From Methylocaldum sp. 14B (GTDB lineage Bacteria; Pseudomonadota; Gammaproteobacteria; Methylococcales; Methylococcaceae), in contig NZ_MSCV01000036.1 in assembly GCF_002005105.1 (NCBI RefSeq), positions 1 through 64,000 on the forward strand: a stretch of 64,000 bases of DNA, in the 5' to 3' direction. A model generated the notes under the pieces. That model was not told where the DNA came from and did no database searches. It saw only the letters and a program-made list of their open reading frames with translations. The position numbers and the translations under genes were made by a program. This document shows positions 22,723 to 30,237 of the stretch, piece by piece (position 1 is the stretch's first letter; the number at the start of each line of letters is the position of its first letter).

Positions 22723-25278
22723 TCACTCAAAAATTCTAGGCACCCTTTTTCCTCCAACCACTCTCATCTCGTACGCTTCCCCCGCCGGACTCTGCGAATA
22801 GCTGACGTGCACCGGCTTGTCCGGGCCATAGTAGTACAGCCGGTCGTAGGGAAGGTTCGCCATGATCCAGCGGGCGACTTCTTCCGTGTTTTCGTCCCGC
22901 ACCAAAAAGTCCGCCGCCGCGCCGAGCCGAGGACAGATCGGTCTACCTTTCCGGTTCAGTTCGTGGGCGGCGTGCTGGTCCAATTCCGGGGCGATTCGGG
23001 CCGGAATCTCTTTGGCGAGTTCCGGCGAGCAGAAACCGTAAGTGAGTTCGATCATCCCGAAATAGCCGATCACCGGGTCGAGAATGTTGACGGCGAGATC
23101 GTACAGCGCGGAATAGCTGTCGGGTTCCTTGGGCAGGTTGGGTAAGCCGGTGCGGGCTTGAGTCTCGCCGCATTCGATCAGTTGGCGGTAGGTGAAATAA
23201 CGTCCGCAAGGGGCGTTTAAATTGGGAATGCTGCCGCTGCGGACGAGGCGGAAGCCGTCGATGGTCCAGCGGGCGGCTTCGAGGCGACCGTGAAATTCCG
23301 CGGGGCTGGGGCCGTAGCCGCTGAAGTCGACTACTCCCAGGTTTTCCAGCGCTTCGTCGAAAGCCAGCTGCTCGGCGTAATTGGGGAACTCTTCGTTGAT
23401 GAAGCGGGATTTCCGGTAAAGATAAGGCGGTTCGTACGGCTCGCCGTAATCGAAGATGTCGAGCTCCTGGGTGCGAAGGTTGATCTTTATCCGTTGCAGC
23501 ATTCGCGGCAGCGGTTTGCCGGAAAAATCGTCGAAACTCATCAGGGTGAGCTTGCCGGAACGGATATGAATCTTGATGAGATCGGCGCTGCTCACGTCGC
23601 CGTAGAGAAGAACGCCGCAGCCGACATAGGCGCGCAGGATGGCGGGCAGTTGCACCACCAGCCGCGTGGGAAGTTGCAGCGATTCGCCCTCCTCCAGCCA
23701 GCCGATGCCTTGCTCGGCGGCTTCCCGGCAGGCTCGTTCGATGGTCTCCGGGCTGGCCGCGGCGAACAGGAGTTCCCGGCCCGATTCGAGGGCGGTCCGG
23801 TAGTCGCCGAAAAAGGCTTTGATGTCCTTTTGCAAGCGGGTTTCGAGATGGCGGTAGGGTTTCCGCTTTTCGAACTGCCACAAGGCAAAGTAGACGCGAA
23901 GGTCGTCGATGCGGGATCGCCGGGCCTGTTCCAGGATGGCATCGGCGTTTTCCTTGCGGGACTTGACGAAGCGCAAGGCCGCCGGCAGCGAGCCGAACTG
24001 GGCGGCGACGGCGCCCGAATGTGGAAACTCGCTGCGATCGGGGTCGCGGCCGAGCTTCAGGCAGCTTTCCCACAGCGAATCCAGGAGCTCGCGATGTTCT
24101 TCATACTTGGCTTCCGCCTTGCCGATTTTTGCCGGCTTTGCCGGGCGGGAGAGATGGGAGAGTCGCAGGATGTTCCGCCGATTCTCCAGCCGTCCGACCA
24201 TGAAACGCTGCTCGGCGTCCTTGTCCTTGAAGACGTAAAAGATGCCGGGGCCGACCGGCAAAGGCTCTTCGTCCAATACTTCGGCGATGAAGGCGCGGAG
24301 TTCGCACTGGGTATAGTATTTCTGAAAGGTATTTCGCGAAGTCAGAATGCCGTCGCCGTAAGACGTGCCGCGCACGGCGTCCGGGTTGGCCAGCATGGCC
24401 GAAACCACCAGCAGTTCCTCCGCCAGCCGATAGGCGCCTTGCAGGGCTTCGACGCGCTCGCCCATGTCCTCGATGACGTTGATCACGAACCCCAGGTTGA
24501 CGATATGGGCGTTCCGCCGGGTTTCCTCGGGCGCGTAATAGGGGTCCCAACCGGCGGCTTCGATGCCGTTTTCCCTGAGTCCGCGCACGTCATCCCCCCG
24601 TCCGCAGCCGTAGTCGAACACTGTTTTCGAACCGTCCAGAAAGCCGAACCGGGCGAGGGTTTGGATCGGCGCGGAGAATCCGTAGCGGGTGAGCGCAGTG
24701 AGGTGGCGGGCGATGCCGCCAATCCCCCCTAGCCCCCCTTTTCCAAAGGGGGGAATAGAGGTAAGGAGACCAGGGGAATCCGATTCGTCGTTGCCGATAG
24801 GTACCAGATCATGTCCGGCCACCCGATAACCGCGCTGCGCCAGCAGCATTTCCCAGGCTTGCTTGAACCCGATGCGACAAGGGTCGTCGAACAGGCCGAT
24901 TTGCTCGGCAGCTGAGGTCAAAGCCTCGAACATTTCCCGTTGCGGATGGCTTGCGGGCAGAAGCAGTTCCTTGCGATGCAATATCGGCGGGTTGAGGGAG
25001 TTCTCGTAGGTGCGGAAGCGGACGGTGTGCTTTTCGAGGTCGACCGTCCAGTAGCGGCGGAGAACCGGAAAACCTTGCTCGAAAAATTCCGGATAATCGA
25101 GCAGCGAAACGCCGTTCTGCTCCCGGTTCAGCTTGACGACGTTGTAGTCCTCGCCCGGATGGATCTGAGCAACGTGGCCTGCGGCGTGAACCGCGTCGCG
25201 CGATTCCGGCTCCAATGTGTCCAGCAGGCTTACGTGGAAATAAACGTTCCGGGCGACGGATTTGCCGAACAGCGGCAT
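22723..25278 (-). CDS. DNA phosphorothioation-associated putative methyltransferase
   Basis: An 851-residue protein of the putative methyltransferase family linked to DNA phosphorothioation clusters. A SAM-binding motif VFDYGCGRGDDVRGL (about 220-234) follows HLTALTRYGFSAPIQ. Further blocks typical of the family are YGDGILTSRNTFQKYYTQ, EEPLPVGPGIFYVFKD and FINEEFPNYAEQ. The ATG at 25278 has a GGGAG site; the frame opens five codons earlier. Residues about 175-186 (IPPFGKGGLGGI) are encoded by a palindromic repeat inserted in frame. The exact target is unknown. It is divergent from the DUF3306 gene, forming the right border of the island. Confidence 0.85.
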   Translation of the reverse strand: MPLFGKSVARNVYFHVSLLDTLEPESRDAVHAAGHVAQIHPGEDYNVVKLNREQNGVSLLDYPEFFEQGFPVLRRYWTVDLEKHTVRFRTYENSLNPPILHRKELLLPASHPQREMFEALTSAAEQIGLFDDPCRIGFKQAWEMLLAQRGYRVAGHDLVPIGNDESDSPGLLTSIPPFGKGGLGGIGGIARHLTALTRYGFSAPIQTLARFGFLDGSKTVFDYGCGRGDDVRGLRENGIEAAGWDPYYAPEETRRNAHIVNLGFVINVIEDMGERVEALQGAYRLAEELLVVSAMLANPDAVRGTSYGDGILTSRNTFQKYYTQCELRAFIAEVLDEEPLPVGPGIFYVFKDKDAEQRFMVGRLENRRNILRLSHLSRPAKPAKIGKAEAKYEEHRELLDSLWESCLKLGRDPDRSEFPHSGAVAAQFGSLPAALRFVKSRKENADAILEQARRSRIDDLRVYFALWQFEKRKPYRHLETRLQKDIKAFFGDYRTALESGRELLFAAASPETIERACREAAEQGIGWLEEGESLQLPTRLVVQLPAILRAYVGCGVLLYGDVSSADLIKIHIRSGKLTLMSFDDFSGKPLPRMLQRIKINLRTQELDIFDYGEPYEPPYLYRKSRFINEEFPNYAEQLAFDEALENLGVVDFSGYGPSPAEFHGRLEAARWTIDGFRLVRSGSIPNLNAPCGRYFTYRQLIECGETQARTGLPNLPKEPDSYSALYDLAVNILDPVIGYFGMIELTYGFCSPELAKEIPARIAPELDQHAAHELNRKGRPICPRLGAAADFLVRDENTEEVARWIMANLPYDRLYYYGPDKPVHVSYSQSPAGEAYEMRVVGGKRVPRIFE
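24724..24757. repeat. Palindromic repeat inserted in frame in the methyltransferase gene
   Basis: A C-tract/G-tract dyad with 9-bp arms (ccccccttt at 24733-24741, aaagggggg at 24745-24753) is preceded by a second C-tract (cccccc at 24724-24729). I recognise it as an interspersed C/G-rich palindrome seen in several bacterial genomes. It is read through as Pro-Pro-Phe-Gly-Lys-Gly-Gly-Leu-Gly-Gly. It keeps the reading frame and sits between the N-terminal region and the SAM domain. Confidence 0.7.
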
Positions 25279-25405
25279 TAAGCGAACTCCCAAGAAATAA
25301 CGTGGCCCAATGCGGTTGGGCTGGAAAACGACCTATTCAGAACCAAGGCTACGGTGGTAATGTTCACGGTTCCAGCTTCTTGCGCTCGTCGCAAGGAACA
25401 AACAC

Positions 25406-25828
25406 ATGTCTCCATCGCCAGTCGCGAAAACCGAATTAATCCCAGTTGCCGAAATGCAGGAACATGATTCTTTCTTCAAGCGTTGGGCCAGAAACAAGCT
25501 GAGCGCTAAAGAGCATAACGAACCGGCCGAGCCACCGAAAGTCGTTCAAGATGGGCTGGCGGCGGGGTCGGAGAGCGAATTGTTCGACCTACAGGCCCTG
25601 CGCGAATTGTTTCGACGGCCGGAATTTGCCGTGCGCGACGGGCTGGACGACTACGACGGCGACTACACCGTTTTCGAGCCCCGCGGCGAACTCATGACCT
25701 CCGACATGCGATGGGCCTTGGAACGCGCTCGGGAGTCCTTGTCCGATACAGCCTGTTCGCCGGAATCGCCAGCCGCCCCGGTCATGGCGCATAGTGCTCC
25801 GGACAGCGACACCGAATCCCCGAGCTGA
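25406..25828 (+). CDS. DUF3306 domain-containing protein (formate dehydrogenase accessory region)
   Basis: A 140-residue protein of the DUF3306 family, found almost only with FDH maturation genes. The family block is FFKRWARNKLSA near residue 24 and LRELFRRPEFAVRDGLDDYDGDYTVFEP (about 66-92). Start ATG at 25406 with AAGGA upstream. Its usual partner DUF3305 is not present here. It is followed closely by the polyferredoxin and TorD genes in what looks like one operon on the plus strand. Confidence 0.82.
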   Translation: MSPSPVAKTELIPVAEMQEHDSFFKRWARNKLSAKEHNEPAEPPKVVQDGLAAGSESELFDLQALRELFRRPEFAVRDGLDDYDGDYTVFEPRGELMTSDMRWALERARESLSDTACSPESPAAPVMAHSAPDSDTESPS

Positions 25829-25842
25829 TTTCACCCTCCCGA

Positions 25843-27492
25843 ATGCTCCAATCACCCGATAGTTGCCGGCCTAGTCCCCGGCAAGCATCCAAACAAGCAG
25901 CATCCGCTTACGAGACCGAACCGACTACATGGGTATCGTACCGGTCGAACGGACGCCTGCTGATCATCGGAGACAGCGATGCCGTTGTCCCGGTAACGGA
26001 ACGCCTTCCGGCCATGCTGCGCCGCTTTGTCCTGTTTACCGATGCCCCGTCTCGTACGCTGGCCGACTCATTGAAAAGCCGGGAGATTCCCTATCTCGGG
26101 CAATGCTCGGACATAAACATCGAAGGCCATTTCGGAGCTTTTCGGGTGAACGCGCGCTGCGGCGGGATACGCATCGATGCCCGAACTGTCCTGCTGCCGC
26201 CGGAAACCGCTTTCGATCTGATCCTGGATCTGCAAAACCCACCGGCTATCGATCTGCCCGTCCCGCCGATCGGCTATTTCGCACCGGGCAGAGACGCGGA
26301 AAAGCGGGAACAGGCCCTGAATGCGCTGGCCGAAATGGTCGGCGAGTTCGACAAGCCCAAGTTTTTCGAATATAGGCCCGAACTCTGCGCTCACGGCGCG
26401 AGCCGCATCGAGGGCTGCAGATCATGTCTTGATGCCTGCGGAACCGGGGCTATCGAATCCCGCGGCGATCGCGTCTCGGTCGATCCCTATCGCTGCCAGG
26501 GCTGCGGCGAGTGCGCCACGGTTTGTCCCTCGGGAGCGATGAATTACCTGTATCCGCGCCGGATAGACAGTTTGAAGTGCTTGCGGCTCATGCTGGACGC
26601 TTTTTTCGAGGCGGGCGGCGACCGACCCGAACTCTTGTTGCACGACAGCAGCGCGGGCGCGACCTGGACAGCCGAGTACGAATCCGAACTGCCGGAGAAT
26701 GTTCTGCCCTATGAGTTGGAAGCTCTGGGAGCGAGCGGCATGGACTTTTGGCTGTCCGCCTTGGCTTACGGCTTCGAGCGCGTGACTTTATTGGCGGCCG
26801 GAAAACTGACCGAGCCGACCCGGCGAGTTCTGGCCGAGCAAATCGGTTACGCCGGCGAAATCCTGTCCGGCATGGGTTATCCGTCCGATTCGATACGCCT
26901 GATTTGCGCGGAGGATTGGCCAAGTGCTCTTGAACCGCTCCCTGCTTCGCCATGCCGGACACACGCCCGTTTCGCCGCGGACGATGACAAGCGCACCGTC
27001 ATCCGCCTCGCGATCGAGCATCTATACCGGCAAGCGCCGTCGCAGCCGGAATCGACAGTCCTGTCCGCCGGAGCGCCGTTCGGCGAGATTCGGGTGGATA
27101 AGGAAAAATGCACGCTGTGCCTCGCCTGCGTCTCGGTCTGCCCGGAACGCGCCTTGGCCGACGGACACGACGTCCCGCAACTCAAGTTTATCGAAGCCAA
27201 TTGCGTCCAATGTGGATTGTGCGAGAAAGCCTGCCCGGAACACGCCATCTCGCTGGCGCCGCGTTATCTCTTCGATCAGCAGGAGGCGCGGCGTGTGCGC
27301 CTGCTGCATGAGGAGGCGGTATTCCGCTGCGTCGAGTGCGGAAAGCCCTTCGCGACCGCCGCCATGATCAAGACCATCACCCAGCGCTTGCAGCACCACC
27401 CGATGTTTCAGGGGCCGAATCTCCGTCGGCTTCTGATGTGCGACGACTGCCGGGTCAAGCCCCATTTCGAACACCTGTCGCAAAAACCATGA
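25843..27492 (+). CDS. 4Fe-4S polyferredoxin of the formate dehydrogenase accessory operon
   Basis: A 549-residue iron-sulfur protein. A first pair of clusters is suggested by CRSCLDACGTG and CQGCGECATVCPSGA (about 190-230), and a second by CTLCLACVSVCPERA and CVQCGLCEKACPEHA (about 420-465). A C-terminal Cys motif (CVECGKPF ... CDDC) may bind zinc or another cluster. Such proteins sit in FDH accessory operons and are thought to act in electron transfer or cofactor maturation of FdhA; the precise role is unknown. Its stop overlaps the TorD start (ATGA). Confidence 0.88.
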   Translation: MLQSPDSCRPSPRQASKQAASAYETEPTTWVSYRSNGRLLIIGDSDAVVPVTERLPAMLRRFVLFTDAPSRTLADSLKSREIPYLGQCSDINIEGHFGAFRVNARCGGIRIDARTVLLPPETAFDLILDLQNPPAIDLPVPPIGYFAPGRDAEKREQALNALAEMVGEFDKPKFFEYRPELCAHGASRIEGCRSCLDACGTGAIESRGDRVSVDPYRCQGCGECATVCPSGAMNYLYPRRIDSLKCLRLMLDAFFEAGGDRPELLLHDSSAGATWTAEYESELPENVLPYELEALGASGMDFWLSALAYGFERVTLLAAGKLTEPTRRVLAEQIGYAGEILSGMGYPSDSIRLICAEDWPSALEPLPASPCRTHARFAADDDKRTVIRLAIEHLYRQAPSQPESTVLSAGAPFGEIRVDKEKCTLCLACVSVCPERALADGHDVPQLKFIEANCVQCGLCEKACPEHAISLAPRYLFDQQEARRVRLLHEEAVFRCVECGKPFATAAMIKTITQRLQHHPMFQGPNLRRLLMCDDCRVKPHFEHLSQKP

Positions 27493-28100
27493 ACGACACC
27501 ACGCTCTCGCCCCTTCCGGAAGAGGATCTGTGGCGGGCGGAAACCTACGGCCTGCTGGCCCGGCTTCTGGCTGCCGCACCGGATAGGGAACTGCTGGAAC
27601 GGATCGCCGCCATTCCATGCGAGGAGAGTCCCAACGACCCGCCGCTGGCGCGAGCCTGGAAACGGCTGGCGGCTGCCGCTCGCGATGCCGGCGAAATCGA
27701 GCTCGCCGAGGAATATCAAGCGGCGTTCATAGGCCCGACCCGCGGCGAGTTGCTACCCTATGCTTCCTGGTATCTCACCGGCTTTCTCATGGAAAAGCCT
27801 CTGGCCGCCTTGCGCGACGAGCTTCGGAGCTTAGGTTTAGAACGGCAGGCATCGGCGAAAGAACCCGAGGATCATGTCGCCGCGCTGTGCGAAGCGATGA
27901 GCCTTCTGATTATCGAGGCAGACGGACGCGAGGCGGATTTTTTCGCTAAACACTTGGCGCCTTGGATCATGCGCTTCTTCAGCGATCTGAAAGAAGCCCG
28001 GTCCGCTCGTTTCTATCGAGCCGTAGGCGAACTGGGAACGGCTTTTCTGAACATCGAACAACAGTATTTGGAGATGGCGCAGCCCAAAAAACCGATATGA
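27489..28100 (+). CDS. TorD/DmsD-family molybdoenzyme chaperone
   Basis: A 203-residue all-helical chaperone of the TorD family. The ATG at 27489 overlaps the polyferredoxin stop. The frame extends upstream, but that part lies within the polyferredoxin gene. Typical features are the helix AETYGLLARLLAAAPD, EEYQAAFIGPTRGELLPYASWYLTG, and the conserved EPEDHVAALCEAMSLLI (about 120-140). Chaperones of this type bind Tat signal peptides of molybdoenzymes. Here the client is presumably FdhA or FdhX, encoded 8 kb away on the other side of the island. Confidence 0.85.
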   Translation: MNDTTLSPLPEEDLWRAETYGLLARLLAAAPDRELLERIAAIPCEESPNDPPLARAWKRLAAAARDAGEIELAEEYQAAFIGPTRGELLPYASWYLTGFLMEKPLAALRDELRSLGLERQASAKEPEDHVAALCEAMSLLIIEADGREADFFAKHLAPWIMRFFSDLKEARSARFYRAVGELGTAFLNIEQQYLEMAQPKKPI

Positions 28101-28624
28101 CACGACTCGTCCTTAGCCTGATTTTGACCGCTGGTTTGGTACTGCCCGTCTTCGCCCGCGAAGCTCCAACAGCCCGATGCCCTTCCGCCGACACCATCAG
28201 GCGCGAAATCCTCGAGGAACTAAAAGCCGTTCGTGCCAAGCCGAGATACTGCGGCCGGAAGCGATTTCGACCCGCCAAGCAGCCGCTGCGGTGGAATCAA
28301 AAGCTGTTCGAAGCGGCGAAAAAACAGGCCGAGGAGATGAGCCGCAACGACCGACTCTCGCACAGAGGCCGGGATGGACGAAAGGCGGGGGACCGCATTA
28401 CCCGAGCCGGCTATGACTGGGAGGTTTATGGCGAAAACATCGCCCAGGGGCAGCGCACGGTGGGGGAAGTCATGCGGAGTTGGCTCGACAGCACCGGGCA
28501 TTGTTCCGCCATCATGGAGGCTGATTTCGACGAAGTCGGTGTCGCCTGTGCGAGCAGCGGCGGCGGAGGCTCGCCTTATTGGGCGATGGTCTTGGCCGCT
28601 CCGCTGTCGAATTCCGGCCGGTAG
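28097..28624 (+). CDS. Secreted CAP/SCP-domain protein
   Basis: A 175-residue protein with a signal peptide (about 1-20, ending VFA) and a CAP (SCP/PR-1-like) domain. The His/Glu ligands appear in RLSHRGRDGRKAGDRI and VYGENIAQGQRTVGEVMRSWLDSTGHCSAIM, followed by DEVGVACA and YWAMVLA. Bacterial CAP proteins are extracellular with mostly unknown roles. The ATG at 28097 overlaps the TorD stop (ATGA), so it is coupled to the FDH accessory operon although a functional link is unclear. Confidence 0.88.
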   Translation: MTRLVLSLILTAGLVLPVFAREAPTARCPSADTIRREILEELKAVRAKPRYCGRKRFRPAKQPLRWNQKLFEAAKKQAEEMSRNDRLSHRGRDGRKAGDRITRAGYDWEVYGENIAQGQRTVGEVMRSWLDSTGHCSAIMEADFDEVGVACASSGGGGSPYWAMVLAAPLSNSGR

Positions 28625-28659
28625 AGCGTTTTCCGATTCAGTGTAAGGGATCCGGATAT

Positions 28660-28736
28660 GTAGGTCGGGAATCCTTTCCCGACATGACGCGGCTGGAAAA
28701 ACATGACTGGGCGTCGACAAAGGATTGCCGACCTAC
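28660..28736. repeat. 77-bp inverted-repeat element
   Basis: Two 24-bp arms (28660-28683 and 28713-28736) are complementary at all but about three positions (gtaggtcgg and aatccttt shared). They enclose a 29-bp loop. The element lies between the CAP gene and moaE, which converge. It could act as a bidirectional terminator-like hairpin or be a small non-autonomous mobile element. No target duplication is obvious. Confidence 0.7.
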
Positions 28737-28760
28737 GATCCGCGCATCCGGCGGAACTCG

Positions 28761-29201
28761 TCAATAGCCGCTGGTATTCTTTTCCACCCAGCGCTCGCCT
28801 TCCTTCAGGGTTTCCTTTTTCCAAAACGGCGCGCGGCTTTTCAGCTCTTCCATGATGTAGCGGCAGGCGTCGAAGGCCGCGCCGCGATGGGAGGACCACA
28901 CCGCGACCAGCACGATGGGCTGATCGGGAAGTATCTCGCCTACACGGTGAATGACGAGCGCATCCAAAAAACACCAGCGGGTCTGGGCTTCTTCGACGAT
29001 TTTCTCGAGCTGCCGCTCGGTCATGCCGGGATAATGGTCGAGAAACATGTGCCGGACTGTCTCATTTTCGTTGAAGTCGCGCATGGTGCCGACAAATGAG
29101 CAGGTCGCACCGTATTTTCCGGTGTGGCCCAGTGTTTCCGTTTGATAGCGCTGTAGTTCCGAGTAAGGGTCGATTCCGGTCGGGCGCAGCTCGATCAGCA
29201 C
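28761..29201 (-). CDS. moaE: Molybdopterin synthase catalytic subunit
   Basis: A 146-residue MoaE, which with thiocarboxylated MoaD converts cyclic pyranopterin monophosphate to molybdopterin. GATCSFVGTMRDFNENETV, LDHYPGMTERQLEKI, HRVGEILPDQPIVLVAVWSSHRGAAFDACRYIMEELK and the catalytic-lysine region RAPFWKKE are present. It follows moaD by a single base. The product is needed for the formate dehydrogenase cofactor encoded nearby. Confidence 0.95.
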   Translation of the reverse strand: MLIELRPTGIDPYSELQRYQTETLGHTGKYGATCSFVGTMRDFNENETVRHMFLDHYPGMTERQLEKIVEEAQTRWCFLDALVIHRVGEILPDQPIVLVAVWSSHRGAAFDACRYIMEELKSRAPFWKKETLKEGERWVEKNTSGY

Positions 29202-29202
29202 T

Positions 29203-29436
29203 TCAGCCCCCGGTCACCGGCGGAAAAAAAGCCACTTCGTCGCCGTCCTTGACCGGCGCGTCCGGATCGGCATAGTCCATATTCACCGCACAGAGGATAC
29301 GATCCGGCAGATATTGGCCTTCGCTCACCGCTTTCCACACGTCGCTTACCGTATCGATGTCTTCCGCGGCAAGACTGTCGTCCACTCGCCCCATTTTTTC
29401 CCGGAGGCTTCCGAAATAACGCACTCTAATCGACAT
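29203..29436 (-). CDS. moaD: Molybdopterin synthase sulfur-carrier subunit
   Basis: A 77-residue ubiquitin-fold protein ending FFPPVTGG, the di-glycine tail that is adenylated and thiocarboxylated. The N-terminus (RVRYFGSLREKMG) is typical. It precedes moaE in a two-gene unit. About 180 bp separate it from the MfnE-like gene upstream, with no hairpin seen, so the unit may be read from the C1 cluster or its own promoter. Confidence 0.93.
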   Translation of the reverse strand: MSIRVRYFGSLREKMGRVDDSLAAEDIDTVSDVWKAVSEGQYLPDRILCAVNMDYADPDAPVKDGDEVAFFPPVTGG

Positions 29437-29616
29437 GCGATTTAATCTCTGTCTTCACCAAAAACCATCCAAGAGCCGCCATCGTGTTACTGAGCGCAAA
29501 GAAAGTAGATCCCTAACGGAACACGCTGGTCTTCGTTCGCTCGGCACATTCCGGCTGTTCCGCGTGCACACTTTCCACGGGCATTCATTTTTACTTCGAT
29601 CAAACCCGGAACTTTT

Positions 29617-30237
29617 TTATCCGGCGGAGCGATTAACGCGCGTAAAGACATGGGATGGCTCTCGCAGACCTGCCCGCACGCGCGGGTGATCTTGCCGGTG
29701 ACCGAGCCAGACTGCGAACGCGGCCTTGGCGGAAAAGCGCTCGAAAGCGGCATCGACCAGGCCTTGTGCGACAAGTCCGCCGTACGAAGTATCGTCTGAA
29801 AAGATCGCCACCGATTTGACCAGGAGCAAATTCGCGGCATTCAAACGTCCGGCCAGCCAAGCCGCGAGGCTGTCCGAAGTGACCTCCCAAGATGCGGGAA
29901 TGCCCGGATCGTTCATCAGGGACAAACCGGGCAGCCAAATCGTGGAGCGGCCGGATTCCACCAAAGTTCGAAGCGCAGGGACATCGCTCGCGATTCCGAG
30001 CTTCGGGCACAATCCGCTCAACATCAAACCGTATTGCCCCATGGCCAAGAGCGCCATGGCGTGAGCCGCCTCGTCGCCGAACGCCCAGCGTTGCTGCGCC
30101 GACCGGACCTGGTCGGCGAAAGGCCCGCCTCCCGGCACGATGACGAGGTTCGCATCGACCAAAGCATCCAGCCAGAACGGGAGAGTATCCGAGTCGGCCA
30201 GGCTGCCGCCCAGCTTAACGACCCATGTGATCGGCAC
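29617..30237 (-). CDS. Amino acid kinase-family protein (MfnE-like, methylofuran synthesis)
   Basis: A 206-residue small kinase of the amino acid kinase superfamily. The phosphate loop VVKLGGSLADS is at the very N-terminus, followed by IVPGGGPFADQVR, DEAAHAMALLAMGQYG and SDSLAAWLAGRLNAANLLLVKSV. The start is GTG at 30237, with GAGG upstream, overlapping the pabB end; the longer frame on this strand is a pabB shadow. It resembles MfnE, the (aminomethyl)furan-methyl-phosphate kinase of methanofuran synthesis, and sits with MfnF- and MfnD-like genes. The role in methylofuran synthesis is inferred. Confidence 0.75.
   Translation of the reverse strand: MPITWVVKLGGSLADSDTLPFWLDALVDANLVIVPGGGPFADQVRSAQQRWAFGDEAAHAMALLAMGQYGLMLSGLCPKLGIASDVPALRTLVESGRSTIWLPGLSLMNDPGIPASWEVTSDSLAAWLAGRLNAANLLLVKSVAIFSDDTSYGGLVAQGLVDAAFERFSAKAAFAVWLGHRQDHPRVRAGLREPSHVFTRVNRSAG

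Noticed and set aside
23290-24732. 480-residue plus-strand frame opposite the methyltransferase gene
   Set aside because: No recognisable domain, wholly antisense to a gene with SAM-binding motifs.
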